Shown piece after piece: positions 48,127 through 55,224 of a stretch of DNA of 55,224 bases. The position numbers were made by a program, and so were the translations under genes. Under the pieces are notes generated by a model. It ran no database searches. It was not told the origin of the DNA and was given only the letters and a program-made list of their open reading frames with translations. Origin of the DNA: Candidatus Woesearchaeota archaeon (GTDB lineage Archaea; Nanobdellota; Nanobdellia; Woesearchaeales; UBA10216); NCBI GenBank assembly GCA_016192945.1, contig JACPTE010000029.1, forward strand, positions 1 through 55,224, written 5' to 3'. Each line of letters opens with the position of its first letter. Position 1 is the stretch's first letter.

Positions 48127-48696
48127 TCAAAGCGCAACAATAAGCGCACTTTCTATTAGCCCGGCAGCAACAAGCAAGGGCACAACTATGAAGAAGTATG
48201 CCCTCACAGAATCCGTGAAGCTTCTCCTTATGAAAGCCCACTTCCTCTTTTCCTTAAACCAAAACCCGAACTTCAAGCCCAACCCAAACGCAACCGTGAA
48301 AGCAGGAATCTCAAAAATCCCGTGCGGAATGATAAACAGGAAGGCCTTGGAGCCGATGCTCTTCCATACACTGCCCATGACAGAGCCAAGAAAATAGCCG
48401 TTCATGGCAGCCACCAGCACTGGAATGACGCCAAAGCCAATGCCCAGGACCAGCCCAATCATGGAAGCGCGGAGGTTGTTGAGGATTATCACCAGGGCAA
48501 GCTCAATAAACCCCTTGCCTGCCGTGAGCTGCATTATGTCGCTTATAAGCTTCTGCTGCTGCTCAGCCAGGAAGCCCGGGAAATAAAACCCAACTATCCC
48601 GAAGACAATCTCAATAGCCAGGGCTGCAAGTATATAGGGCCTTGCCTTCCAGATAACCCTCCATGACTTATCCAGATTTTTCCCAACCCAGCTCAT
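48127..48696 (-). CDS. Stage II sporulation protein M-like (SpoIIM/DUF95) membrane protein
   Basis: The 189-residue protein has about five membrane segments with the SpoIIM core: VIILNNLRASMIGLVLGIGF, LVAAMNGYFLGSVMG and FIIPHGIFEIPAFTVAFGLG. Archaeal members are of unknown role, suggested in membrane remodelling or transport. Its start overlaps the pseudouridine synthase stop by 4 nt. Confidence 0.88.
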   Translation of the reverse strand: MSWVGKNLDKSWRVIWKARPYILAALAIEIVFGIVGFYFPGFLAEQQQKLISDIMQLTAGKGFIELALVIILNNLRASMIGLVLGIGFGVIPVLVAAMNGYFLGSVMGSVWKSIGSKAFLFIIPHGIFEIPAFTVAFGLGLKFGFWFKEKRKWAFIRRSFTDSVRAYFFIVVPLLVAAGLIESALIVAL

Positions 48697-49391
48697 TCAG
48701 CCCTCAAACCGTTCACTTCCCTCTCTGTCAAATGCCTAAAGCTGCCTGGCTTCAGGCTTCCAAGGGAGACATTGCCAATCCTGACCCTGACCAGGGAAAC
48801 GACATAATTCCCAACCTCCCTGAACATCCTCTTCACAATCTTATGCCTTCCCTCATGAATCGTGATTTCCACCAGCCTCATGTCAGGGCTTAAATACCTT
48901 GCCTTTGCAGGCCAGGTCTTAATGCCATCAATAACAACGCCAGATTCAAGCTGCTTTAAGCACGACCTGCTTAGCACCCTTTCAAGCCTTATAACATAAA
49001 CCTTGTCAACATTATAGCTGGGATGCATCACCCTGTTTGCAAAGTCGCCATCATTAGTCATCAGAAGCAGGCCCTCAGCATCAGCATCAAGCCTGCCAAC
49101 AGGATAAACACGCTGTTTGATGTGAACAAGGTCTGTGACTATCCTCTTCGCGAACTTGTCAGCAGAGGTTGTCACATAGCCTTTAGGCTTGTAAAGGGCA
49201 ATGTAAACCTTCATTTCGCTGCCAATCAGCTTACCATCAACCTTGACATGGTCCTTATCCGGGTCAGCACTCTGCCCTATCCTGGCAACAGAGCCGTTAA
49301 CTGTGACACGCCCTGCGGCAATTATTTCCTCGCACTTCCTCCTGGAGGCAATGCCTGCTGAGGCCATTATCTTCTGGAGACGCTGGAGCAT
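48693..49391 (-). CDS. RsuA/RluB-type pseudouridine synthase
   Basis: The 232-residue protein has an N-terminal S4 RNA-binding domain (LQKIMASAGIASRRKCEEII) and catalytic VGRLDADAEGLLLMTNDGDF with Asp102, then HEGRHKIVKRMFREVGNYVV. This is the bacterial RsuA family, which modifies rRNA; it is uncommon in archaea, which use guide RNAs or TruB/TruD/Pus10. Probable transfer from bacteria. First gene of an operon with SpoIIM. Confidence 0.93.
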   Translation of the reverse strand: MLQRLQKIMASAGIASRRKCEEIIAAGRVTVNGSVARIGQSADPDKDHVKVDGKLIGSEMKVYIALYKPKGYVTTSADKFAKRIVTDLVHIKQRVYPVGRLDADAEGLLLMTNDGDFANRVMHPSYNVDKVYVIRLERVLSRSCLKQLESGVVIDGIKTWPAKARYLSPDMRLVEITIHEGRHKIVKRMFREVGNYVVSLVRVRIGNVSLGSLKPGSFRHLTEREVNGLRAE

Positions 49392-49494
49392 GGCAGTTGG
49401 AACAGATAAGCACTATTAAAAATATCTGATTGATATGGCTGATTATAGCAATATTTATATATAACAAAAATATTACAAATTGTAGTGATAATGT

Positions 49495-49737
49495 ATGGAC
49501 ATTTCGGATTACAGGGTGAGGCCCACAAAACACTTTACTCTGGATTATATGCGCAAGTGGGACTACGACATAGAACAGCTCAGGAAGGCCATAGAAACAG
49601 CATATAGAACAGAAAAAACCGGCAAAAACGAATATGAGGCATACGTTAGAGCAAAAACAGGAAGCAGGAAAATAATATACGCAAAGGATGAAGAATATAA
49701 GGAAATAATCGTGATATCCGGAGCTGAAGGAAAATGA
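49495..49737 (+). CDS. Small toxin-like protein (DUF4258-like), second zinc/AbrB module
   Basis: The 80-residue protein has an N-terminal helical part (KHFTLDYMRKWDYDIEQLRK) and C-terminal strands (KTGSRKIIYAKDEEYKEIIV), resembling DUF4258/RelE-like toxins and the 2696-2905 protein in layout. TATA (AATATTTATATATAAC) sits about 30 nt before the ATG. Its stop overlaps the next gene by 4 nt. Confidence 0.65.
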   Translation: MDISDYRVRPTKHFTLDYMRKWDYDIEQLRKAIETAYRTEKTGKNEYEAYVRAKTGSRKIIYAKDEEYKEIIVISGAEGK

Positions 49738-50075
49738 GAAAATGCCCAATATGCGAGAGAGGGGAGCTTGTAAAAGCAGAAGACATAATACTTGAACTGG
49801 ACGGATATGTTTTCGTTGTGAAGGGGGAACGGTGCAATAGCTGCAATGAAGAAATACCCATGGAGGAAGAAACAAAACGCATAGTTATCGCATCAAAAAG
49901 ACTCGGAATCTGGCCAGAGCCACTGAAACTTTACAGGCAGCTGTCCAAAAGCGGAAACGGGCTGGTATTCAGGATACCTGCTGATATTGAAAAGCAATTA
50001 AAACTGGATGATGAAACAGAGATTTCTATAACCAAGATAGGGAATAAGATAGTCATATCACCTGAAAAAGCGTGA
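49734..50075 (+). CDS. YgiT/MqsA-type zinc-finger plus AbrB-fold antitoxin
   Basis: The 113-residue protein has CPIC and CNSC pairs (3-6 and about 38-41) forming the zinc ribbon, then an AbrB-like C-terminus (VFRIPADIEKQLKLDDETEI). Architecture is the same as the 2347-2673 protein, but sequence identity looks low. Overlaps the toxin gene by ATGA. Confidence 0.78.
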   Translation: MRKCPICERGELVKAEDIILELDGYVFVVKGERCNSCNEEIPMEEETKRIVIASKRLGIWPEPLKLYRQLSKSGNGLVFRIPADIEKQLKLDDETEISITKIGNKIVISPEKA

Positions 50076-50081
50076 TTGCAG

Positions 50082-50660
50082 TCACCTTCCCTGCTTCCTT
50101 AGCCTGGAAACCAGCCTTTCAAGGCTGTCAATCTGCCTCATCAGCCTCAGTTTTTCAGCATCATCAGCAGCAAGGCGCCTGGCATAGTCCGCCAATTCAA
50201 AATCAGCAGACTTTATAGAGCTGCTAATCCTGTTCAGCCTTTCAACCTCAGCTTTCAGCCTTGAGGCCTCAGAGGCAAAGCCAGCCATCTCAGCCTTCAT
50301 GCGCCCAATGGATTCAACATCTTTCTCAAATCTTGAAAGCAGCACCCTGAACTCTGACTCAATCTTCTCCGCAACCCTTGACTGGAGCTGGGACTTCAAT
50401 AGCTTTAGGTCAGTGACAGAATCCTCAAGCTCAGCATTAAGCTGGCGGACAGAATCAGCAGCTGCCTTAACACCATCAGAAAGCTCGTGATTGCTTTTCT
50501 TTAAAGACCCGATTTCAGAGCTTAGCCCTGAAACCTCCCTCCCAAGCGCCTCAATAGAGCTTTTTTGCTCATCAACCAGGCTGGCATTCTTCCTGATAAT
50601 CTCAAGAAGTTCAGTAATCTCCTTGGACTGCAAAGCCTCAACCAGGCGGCCAATTGGCAT
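50082..50660 (-). CDS. Coiled-coil protein, 192 residues
   Basis: Nearly the whole sequence shows heptad repeats (EVSGLSSEIGSLKKSNHELS, SRLKAEVERLNRISSSIKSA). No membrane segment or enzymatic motif. It could be a structural or SMC/kleisin-like accessory, but no family is recognised. Convergent with the antitoxin gene, 6 bp apart. Confidence 0.65.
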   Translation of the reverse strand: MPIGRLVEALQSKEITELLEIIRKNASLVDEQKSSIEALGREVSGLSSEIGSLKKSNHELSDGVKAAADSVRQLNAELEDSVTDLKLLKSQLQSRVAEKIESEFRVLLSRFEKDVESIGRMKAEMAGFASEASRLKAEVERLNRISSSIKSADFELADYARRLAADDAEKLRLMRQIDSLERLVSRLRKQGR

Positions 50661-50778
50661 ATCAAGGGAGATAAAATGAAGATATAAAAGATTTTTGACA
50701 ACCGATGCATAGAATCGTTACTATTCTGTAATGGTAAAAATAATAAGTTTTTTAAACTTTTCAAGCTTATCTTAGCTT

Positions 50779-51669
50779 ATGGGACTGGCAGAACTGTTAA
50801 GGGATGAATACGAAAAAAAGCAAATCCCAAGAAAACAGGAATTCATAACGACCTTGGGAGAGGTAGTTGAAAAACTAAAGGCGAGTCTTCCTCCCCATCA
50901 AGCCTACGCCTATAGCCTGCTCCTATGGAGTGGAATCATCCAGGCAGCCAAAAATATTCAGGAAACAGCATCAAGCATGCTCTGCCTGCCGATTGAAACA
51001 GAGCTCAGAATACTGCATACAAACCCTGAAATATACTCCCTGCAAAAGGATGCGCTGCATTACCTGATGGGCATTTACTCACAGCAGGATGCACCGCTTC
51101 CAGAATCGTTAAAAAACCTTCCACATGAAATCATGGCAACTCCGATAGCCTACCCTATAAAATTCTACAAGATGATATATTCAAGGCCAACAGATGCAGG
51201 AGCCATGGCGCAAAAGATGCATCAAGCACTGGGAGGCTCAGACATACTGCTAATCCCAATAGGAAACAGCGGTCTTCACCCAGGCATAAGCGTATTCCAT
51301 CAATACATATCAGCAGGCTCCAGAAATAGCAGGCTGCATCCGGTAAGGATGTCCAGAAAAATGGGAGATGTATTCCCTGTGTTAAGCCAGACAGAGCTGG
51401 AAGAACTGAGGTCAGAGGCAGAGGGAAGGAAAGTCGTGATTCTGGATGACCTGTCACAGCTGAATACCACCCTGTCAAAATTCGGGACATTCATTACCCG
51501 CCTGCTGGAAACTGACATCTACCAGGCGATAATGGCGAGGAAAACATACGCCAACGAAGCATATGTGTTTGAGCCGTTCACACCACTGATGCCCGGAATC
51601 CTTGACAGGATAAGCAGCGACTCAGCCAGGAGAGGGCTCAAGCAACTCTTATTGAAATACCGCAGTTAA
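50779..51669 (+). CDS. Phosphoribosyltransferase-like hypothetical protein
   Basis: The 296-residue protein has RKVVILDDLSQLNTTLSKFG (about 216-235), resembling the PRPP-binding loop of type I phosphoribosyltransferases (acidic pair then T), and an upstream DILLIPIGNSGLHPGISVFH that could be the fold's second strand. The N-terminal 120 residues are helical and unfamiliar. Function unknown. A TATA-like TTTTTTAAAC lies about 25-30 nt before the ATG. Confidence 0.55.
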   Translation: MGLAELLRDEYEKKQIPRKQEFITTLGEVVEKLKASLPPHQAYAYSLLLWSGIIQAAKNIQETASSMLCLPIETELRILHTNPEIYSLQKDALHYLMGIYSQQDAPLPESLKNLPHEIMATPIAYPIKFYKMIYSRPTDAGAMAQKMHQALGGSDILLIPIGNSGLHPGISVFHQYISAGSRNSRLHPVRMSRKMGDVFPVLSQTELEELRSEAEGRKVVILDDLSQLNTTLSKFGTFITRLLETDIYQAIMARKTYANEAYVFEPFTPLMPGILDRISSDSARRGLKQLLLKYRS

Positions 51670-51758
51670 TGGAGCGTCTTGCATGCAATCTCGGGAATTT
51701 TCAATGCCAAACCCACTTCGCTAAACCTTTAAAAAGCAACCATAACCATCAGTGTTGT

Positions 51759-51831
51759 GCCCCTATGGTCTAGCTGGACATGATAGGACCCTGCGGAGGT
51801 CCTGACCCGGGTTCAAATCCCGGTAGGGGCA
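51759..51831 (+). tRNA. tRNA-Arg (GCG)
   Basis: Acceptor GCCCCTA (51759-51765) with TAGGGGC (51824-51830), discriminator A. Anticodon stem GGACC/GGTCC around CTGCGGA (GCG). T arm CCGGG/CCCGG with TTCAAAT loop. No intron. It is followed by an integrase gene, so it is the probable attachment site of the element to the right. Confidence 0.96.
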
Positions 51832-51847
51832 TCCTTTCTTTGTATGA

Positions 51848-51907
51848 GTTAGCCGGACTTTCTCGAATCTTTATATACTGATTCGGACACCAAAAGAAGA
51901 GGCTAAC
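51848..51907. promoter_or_regulatory. Nested inverted repeats over the integrase promoter
   Basis: CGAATC (51864-51869) and GATTCG (51880-51885) flank the TATA box TTTATATAC. An outer pair, GTTAGCC (51848-51854) and GGCTAAC (51901-51907), encloses the whole promoter up to the start codon. This suits an operator or integrase arm-type binding sites. Confidence 0.6.
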
Positions 51908-51910
51908 GAG

Positions 51911-53128
51911 ATGGGAAAAGACCTGAAACCAGAGATATACGACTTGGACAACGTTTTGGATAAAGCCTTGAGCATCCTTGAAAAGGATGAAGGGATTATT
52001 GAAGCTAACAAAAAGAACATCCTTAATTGCTTGGAAGAGGCCAAGGCCAGGGGCGTCTCAAAGCAGAGGCTATCGATATGCATATACCATCTAAGGAGGC
52101 TTGGAAAGCTGACCAAGAAGGATTTCAGGAAGCTCACCAAGGCAGACACAATAGAGCTTATGAAAGGGCTTGAAAGCTCGAAATATGCTGACTGGACAAA
52201 AATAATGTGCAAGAAGCTTTTCAAAGCCCTAATGAGAAGCTACAAGAAATCTTCTGAAATCTACAGTTGGATTAAGACACCGGAGCCACCTAATAAGCTG
52301 AAAAAAGAAAACTTGCTTACTCCTGATGAGGTTAGGCAGTTGATAGTTTGTGCCCCGAACAATATGTGGCGAGCACTCATTGGTATTTTATCTGAAAGCG
52401 GCTGCCGACCTGGAGAAGCTCTTAATCTTACAATAAGCAGCGTAAAACCTAATGGGGATCATGTTAAAATCTATACAGCTGGAAAGTTGGCAAGAAGTGC
52501 TGGCGAAAGACCAATATTTATACTCAAAAACAAGGATTTGGTCATGGCATGGTTAGCGGAGCATCCTTCTAAGGATTCTAAAGATGACCTTAATTCCCCT
52601 CTTTGGATTACCAAAAGGACATGCAAGCCCATTACATTGTCTATGCTTGGCACTATTCTAAAGCGGATAGCAAGGAACGCTGGCATAACTAAGCGAGTTT
52701 ATCCCTATATCCTTAGGCACACAGTAGCCACGGCAGCTTACTGCAAATTTGCTTGGCCATTGGCCCAGAAAATGATGGGTCATGCCAATCCAGATATGGC
52801 GAATACATATGTGCATTTGGCTGAAGATGACGTTCTTGAAGCACTACAACAAGAACAAGGAATAAAACCCAAAAAAGAAAAAACAGAAAATCCAGAATTA
52901 TGCCAACATTGCGGCTATGATAATCCGTATGGAAACATTCAATGCAATAAATGCAAGCAGGGGCTGGGAACTGCCGGAGCCATAGTCTTTGAGACCAATA
53001 AAGAAAAAGAAATGGCCGAGTTTAAAGAACTGAAGGGATTGCTTGCTGACCCAGAAATTGTCTCAATACTACACTCATTAAAGAATCCGAATATCATAGA
53101 GGCTATCAAGAAAGAAGTAAGGAAATGA
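51911..53128 (+). CDS. Tyrosine site-specific integrase with zinc ribbon
   Basis: The 405-residue protein has an N-terminal SAM-like core-binding domain (about 20-125), then the catalytic domain with Arg166 (CRPGEAL), Arg269 in the HxxR box (YILR: His replaced by Tyr), GHANP His291 and nucleophile Tyr300 (NTYVHL). C-terminal zinc ribbon CQHC...CNKC (331-348) and a helical tail. It lies 80 bp after tRNA-Arg, the classic position of an integrated element's integrase. Confidence 0.93.
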   Translation: MGKDLKPEIYDLDNVLDKALSILEKDEGIIEANKKNILNCLEEAKARGVSKQRLSICIYHLRRLGKLTKKDFRKLTKADTIELMKGLESSKYADWTKIMCKKLFKALMRSYKKSSEIYSWIKTPEPPNKLKKENLLTPDEVRQLIVCAPNNMWRALIGILSESGCRPGEALNLTISSVKPNGDHVKIYTAGKLARSAGERPIFILKNKDLVMAWLAEHPSKDSKDDLNSPLWITKRTCKPITLSMLGTILKRIARNAGITKRVYPYILRHTVATAAYCKFAWPLAQKMMGHANPDMANTYVHLAEDDVLEALQQEQGIKPKKEKTENPELCQHCGYDNPYGNIQCNKCKQGLGTAGAIVFETNKEKEMAEFKELKGLLADPEIVSILHSLKNPNIIEAIKKEVRK

Positions 53129-53136
53129 GCCGAAAT

Positions 53137-53676
53137 TTAATTTTCATCAGCATTATCTTCATCTTTTTTCTTGCTGATCTTTGCTGATGCAGAGATTTGA
53201 AATAAACCGATTTTAGGATTTTCTAATACTATCTGTTCCACTTCTCTTTTAATATTGCTCACATGTTGATTTAGCCGATCTTTCGCTTCCGCCGTATCAG
53301 GCATATACTTTACGGAAACGCTCCCAGGCATATCTAAAACCATATTGTTGGGAATTTCTCTATCTGAAGAAAGTAAGGAAGACAAAGTCATCGTCTGTGA
53401 AGTATTGACATGTGGGTTTAAAACTTTATTAATGTCCTTTTTAAGTTTTTCAATTTCGTCAAGACCAAGTTTAGTAGTTCGATAGCAACCTTTGGCATCT
53501 TTTTCCAAAAGTTTATCACTAATCAATTCTTTGCAATGTTTGATAATTATTGTCCTGGACAATTTTAATTTTTTTTCTATGTCAACGAGTCTGACGAGTT
53601 TGTTCAATTCAGCTGCGCACTCAAGAATTGCCAACCTGTTTTTTATATACGCTTGCTCATTCTGATTTGTGCTCAT
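53137..53676 (-). CDS. HTH DNA-binding protein of the integrated element
   Basis: The 179-residue protein has an N-terminal winged helix (LVRLVDIEKKLKLSRTIIIK then HCKELISDKLL); the C-terminal part is charged and probably coiled (RLNQHVSNIKREVEQIVLEN). Likely element regulator, divergent from the RHH gene with a hairpin-like operator between. AT-rich relative to host genes. Confidence 0.65.
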   Translation of the reverse strand: MSTNQNEQAYIKNRLAILECAAELNKLVRLVDIEKKLKLSRTIIIKHCKELISDKLLEKDAKGCYRTTKLGLDEIEKLKKDINKVLNPHVNTSQTMTLSSLLSSDREIPNNMVLDMPGSVSVKYMPDTAEAKDRLNQHVSNIKREVEQIVLENPKIGLFQISASAKISKKKDEDNADEN

Positions 53677-53705
53677 AAGTATTGCCTCTAAACTGTATCA
53701 TGCAA

Positions 53706-53731
53706 AGGGGTGGACAACTTAGTTCACCCCT
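53706..53731. promoter_or_regulatory. Inverted repeat in the divergent regulator region
   Basis: AGGGGTGGAC and GTTCACCCCT are complementary except one pair, with 6-nt spacing. It is followed by TATA (GAATATATATAC) for the RHH gene. Likely binding site of one of the two flanking regulators. Confidence 0.6.
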
Positions 53732-53771
53732 GAAGAATATATATACATCGAATATAAAATACTTTCTCGGT

Positions 53772-53906
53772 ATGACCCCCATTATTTTCAGAATTGATGA
53801 AATAACAAAATCAAATCTCATGAAGTATTGTCAAAGACATGGGAGAAGTATGTCCGGTGCTATTCGATATTCAATTATAAGATTACTGGAGCAAGAGTCA
53901 AAATGA
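53772..53906 (+). CDS. Small ribbon-helix-helix (CopG-like) regulator
   Basis: The 44-residue protein has IIFRIDEITKSNLMKYCQRH then GRSMSGAIRYSIIRLLEQ, the RHH strand-helix-helix pattern. ATG 53772 chosen; the longer open frame to 53682 crosses the inverted repeat and TATA box. Ends in ATGA overlap with the next gene. Confidence 0.75.
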   Translation: MTPIIFRIDEITKSNLMKYCQRHGRSMSGAIRYSIIRLLEQESK

Positions 53907-54082
53907 ACGCTAAAATGAAGAAATTAGAATCCGGGACGGGAAAGGCCCCGGAAATGCGGGGTGAAAAGCTTCATTTTTCACCGGCGCAACTGGCTGATGA
54001 GAAGACGAGTTTAAAAGGATTCGACTTAAAGGAGCTGGTTGATACGCTGCGTGAGATAAAAGCACGCATAAATGAGCACTGA
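53903..54082 (+). CDS. Hypothetical 59-residue element protein
   Basis: Charged, with a C-terminal helix (LKELVDTLREIKARINEH). It starts by 4-nt overlap with the RHH gene and overlaps the next gene by 11 nt, so it is the middle of a coupled three-gene operon. No family recognised. Confidence 0.55.
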   Translation: MNAKMKKLESGTGKAPEMRGEKLHFSPAQLADEKTSLKGFDLKELVDTLREIKARINEH

Positions 54083-55088
54083 TTTCTTTCTTGATATACT
54101 TTGGCCGGGGATTATTAAAAAATTTGGCAAGAAACCCCAAGCAGATTTTCAGAAAGTATTTATTAATTCTAAAACTTGGACACAATTTCTTGGGCTTCAT
54201 TACGGCCTGAAAAAAGAAGAAAGTGAACGGGCTGCAATTCGATTGGTTCAAAATGGTTATCCTATTGAGATTGTTAGTCGTGGCTATTTAATTAGAGCGT
54301 ATTCTATTGCTCCAAAAGTAAAAAATTTAGTAAAAAAGCGAAATCTTTACTTTACCATATTTGACACGATAAGAGCCGGCAAAGGCCCCATAAACATATG
54401 CAATAGGCTTGAAATCACGAAACAAACTCTAAACCCCTATATGAAAAATATCAAAAGATTGGGTATAGTTAAAAAAATAGGCCGTTCTGTATGGTGTCTT
54501 GAAGAATCATTTTCTAATAAGTCTAATGAAGAAATTTATCAGTATTTACAGGAGAAAATCCAAGAAAATAGCCTTAGTAAAAAAATTTTATCGGTAGGTG
54601 CGAGACGTGGTTTGAATAAAGCAAATTTGCATGCATTGCACATTAAGGCCCCTATTCTGGAGGGAGCTTCAAATTTTAAGGCAGGCTACGAATCAAAACT
54701 CAAAGGATGGAATAGGGGGTTCTTAAAATTCCCAGAGCTTGGCATAACACTAGCAAATAACAATGGTAAATCCATATCGATATACCTTTGGTCAAGAGAA
54801 ATCTACGACCCGCTAGAAGTCCCTGCTCTATGTAACAGGTGGGTTCATGCCGTTTGTTCATTACTTAAGAAAGAGGGAATAATCATTGATTATTTTGGAT
54901 GGCAGGTTAAAACACTTCATATTATGATTAGGCAAGAAGAGCTAGATAAAATACTAAGTAAAGGGCTGAAAATAGAAGTAGCCTTGGAAAGAACCACTCA
55001 AAAAATCTCTGAGAACGATGTTCCAAAAGAAGCAAAAGTTTGGGTAGATAGTTCGCCATACAAAGGAGTAGAAACAAATGATCTATAG
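54072..55088 (+). CDS. Large hypothetical element protein with HTH-like region
   Basis: The 338-residue protein has a middle section (about 95-150, INICNRLEITKQTLNPYMKN, IKRLGIVKKIGRSVW) reading as a winged helix; the rest is unfamiliar. Position as last gene of the element's regulator operon suggests a replication or partition function, but nothing in the sequence proves it. Confidence 0.6.
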   Translation: MSTDFFLDILWPGIIKKFGKKPQADFQKVFINSKTWTQFLGLHYGLKKEESERAAIRLVQNGYPIEIVSRGYLIRAYSIAPKVKNLVKKRNLYFTIFDTIRAGKGPINICNRLEITKQTLNPYMKNIKRLGIVKKIGRSVWCLEESFSNKSNEEIYQYLQEKIQENSLSKKILSVGARRGLNKANLHALHIKAPILEGASNFKAGYESKLKGWNRGFLKFPELGITLANNNGKSISIYLWSREIYDPLEVPALCNRWVHAVCSLLKKEGIIIDYFGWQVKTLHIMIRQEELDKILSKGLKIEVALERTTQKISENDVPKEAKVWVDSSPYKGVETNDL

Positions 55089-55224
55089 CATATAACATTA
55101 ATAATCGTATCTTTTGGGTATTAAAAAATTTCTTCTTAATGCCAAACATAGCTGTCTTTTCAGTTCATACAAGTTAAAAAAGATTCTTGTCGCCAACCAG
55201 ATCTTGATGTTTTTCCAATACTGC
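55089..55224. other. Right edge, no gene seen
   Basis: 136 AT-rich bases with no supported gene. No copy of the tRNA-Arg 3' end occurs here, so the right end of the integrated element lies outside the window. Confidence 0.5.

Noticed and set aside
51832-55224. Right attachment site of the tRNA-Arg element
   Set aside because: No second copy of the tRNA-Arg 3' end was found in the window.

Overview
The window comes from an archaeon, most likely a DPANN-type lineage (Woesearchaeota/Pacearchaeota-like). This placement is inferred from gene content, not from a phylogeny. Archaeal marks include S15 with a RecJ/GAN-like DHH nuclease, archaeal DnaG, Orc1/Cdc6, diphthine synthase, RIO1 kinase, NreA with a PCNA-binding tail, PINA, a Hel308 piece, archease-RtcB, TATA boxes about 25 nt before many starts, and tRNA genes with bulge-helix-bulge (BHB) introns.

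Layout. 1-1871: THUMP protein end, NreA and an intron-containing tRNA-Gln. 1872-6030: an AT-richer accessory island with a Fic fragment, a zinc-ribbon/AbrB toxin-antitoxin (TA) pair, transposase debris, a degenerate minisatellite, two VapBC pairs and an XPF nuclease. It is punctuated by three imperfect copies of the tRNA-Gln 3' end. 6036-17848: housekeeping genes (ribosome-assembly GTPase, GT39 enzyme, SDR, FolC, S15, DHH nuclease, regulators, DphB, a hexulose-phosphate synthase-like enzyme, slipin). 17969-26690: a glycogen/alpha-glucan cluster (GH15, debranching enzyme, GalT-like enzyme, GT3 synthase, HTH regulator, second glycosyltransferase, GH57). 26711-36288: small proteins, ftsZ, RIO1, dnaG, pilin-like envelope genes, archease and rtcB, interspersed with several structured RNA segments. 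36306-45550: sensor kinase, phosphoesterase, Sua5, a third VapBC, Nth, Cdc6, SerS, PINA. 45699-51831: three tRNAs around a HAD phosphatase, a Hel308 lacking its first RecA domain, SpoIIM, an RsuA-type pseudouridine synthase and another zinc/AbrB TA pair. 51832-55224: the left part of an element integrated at tRNA-Arg, with a tyrosine integrase, HTH and RHH regulators.

The most striking observation is rtcB, the gene for the tRNA-splicing ligase. Its reading frame is broken by a 29-nt insertion that folds as a BHB intron (35112-35140). Exact excision by the usual BHB rule restores the conserved Gly-Tyr-Asp-Val-Asn-Cys metal-binding motif. The ligase would therefore have to help splice its own message. 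The same genome has BHB introns at three different tRNA positions (anticodon loop, D-loop, T-loop). A second striking feature is a pair of hairpins before ftsZ with different stems but the identical 8-nt loop GTTGGCGC.
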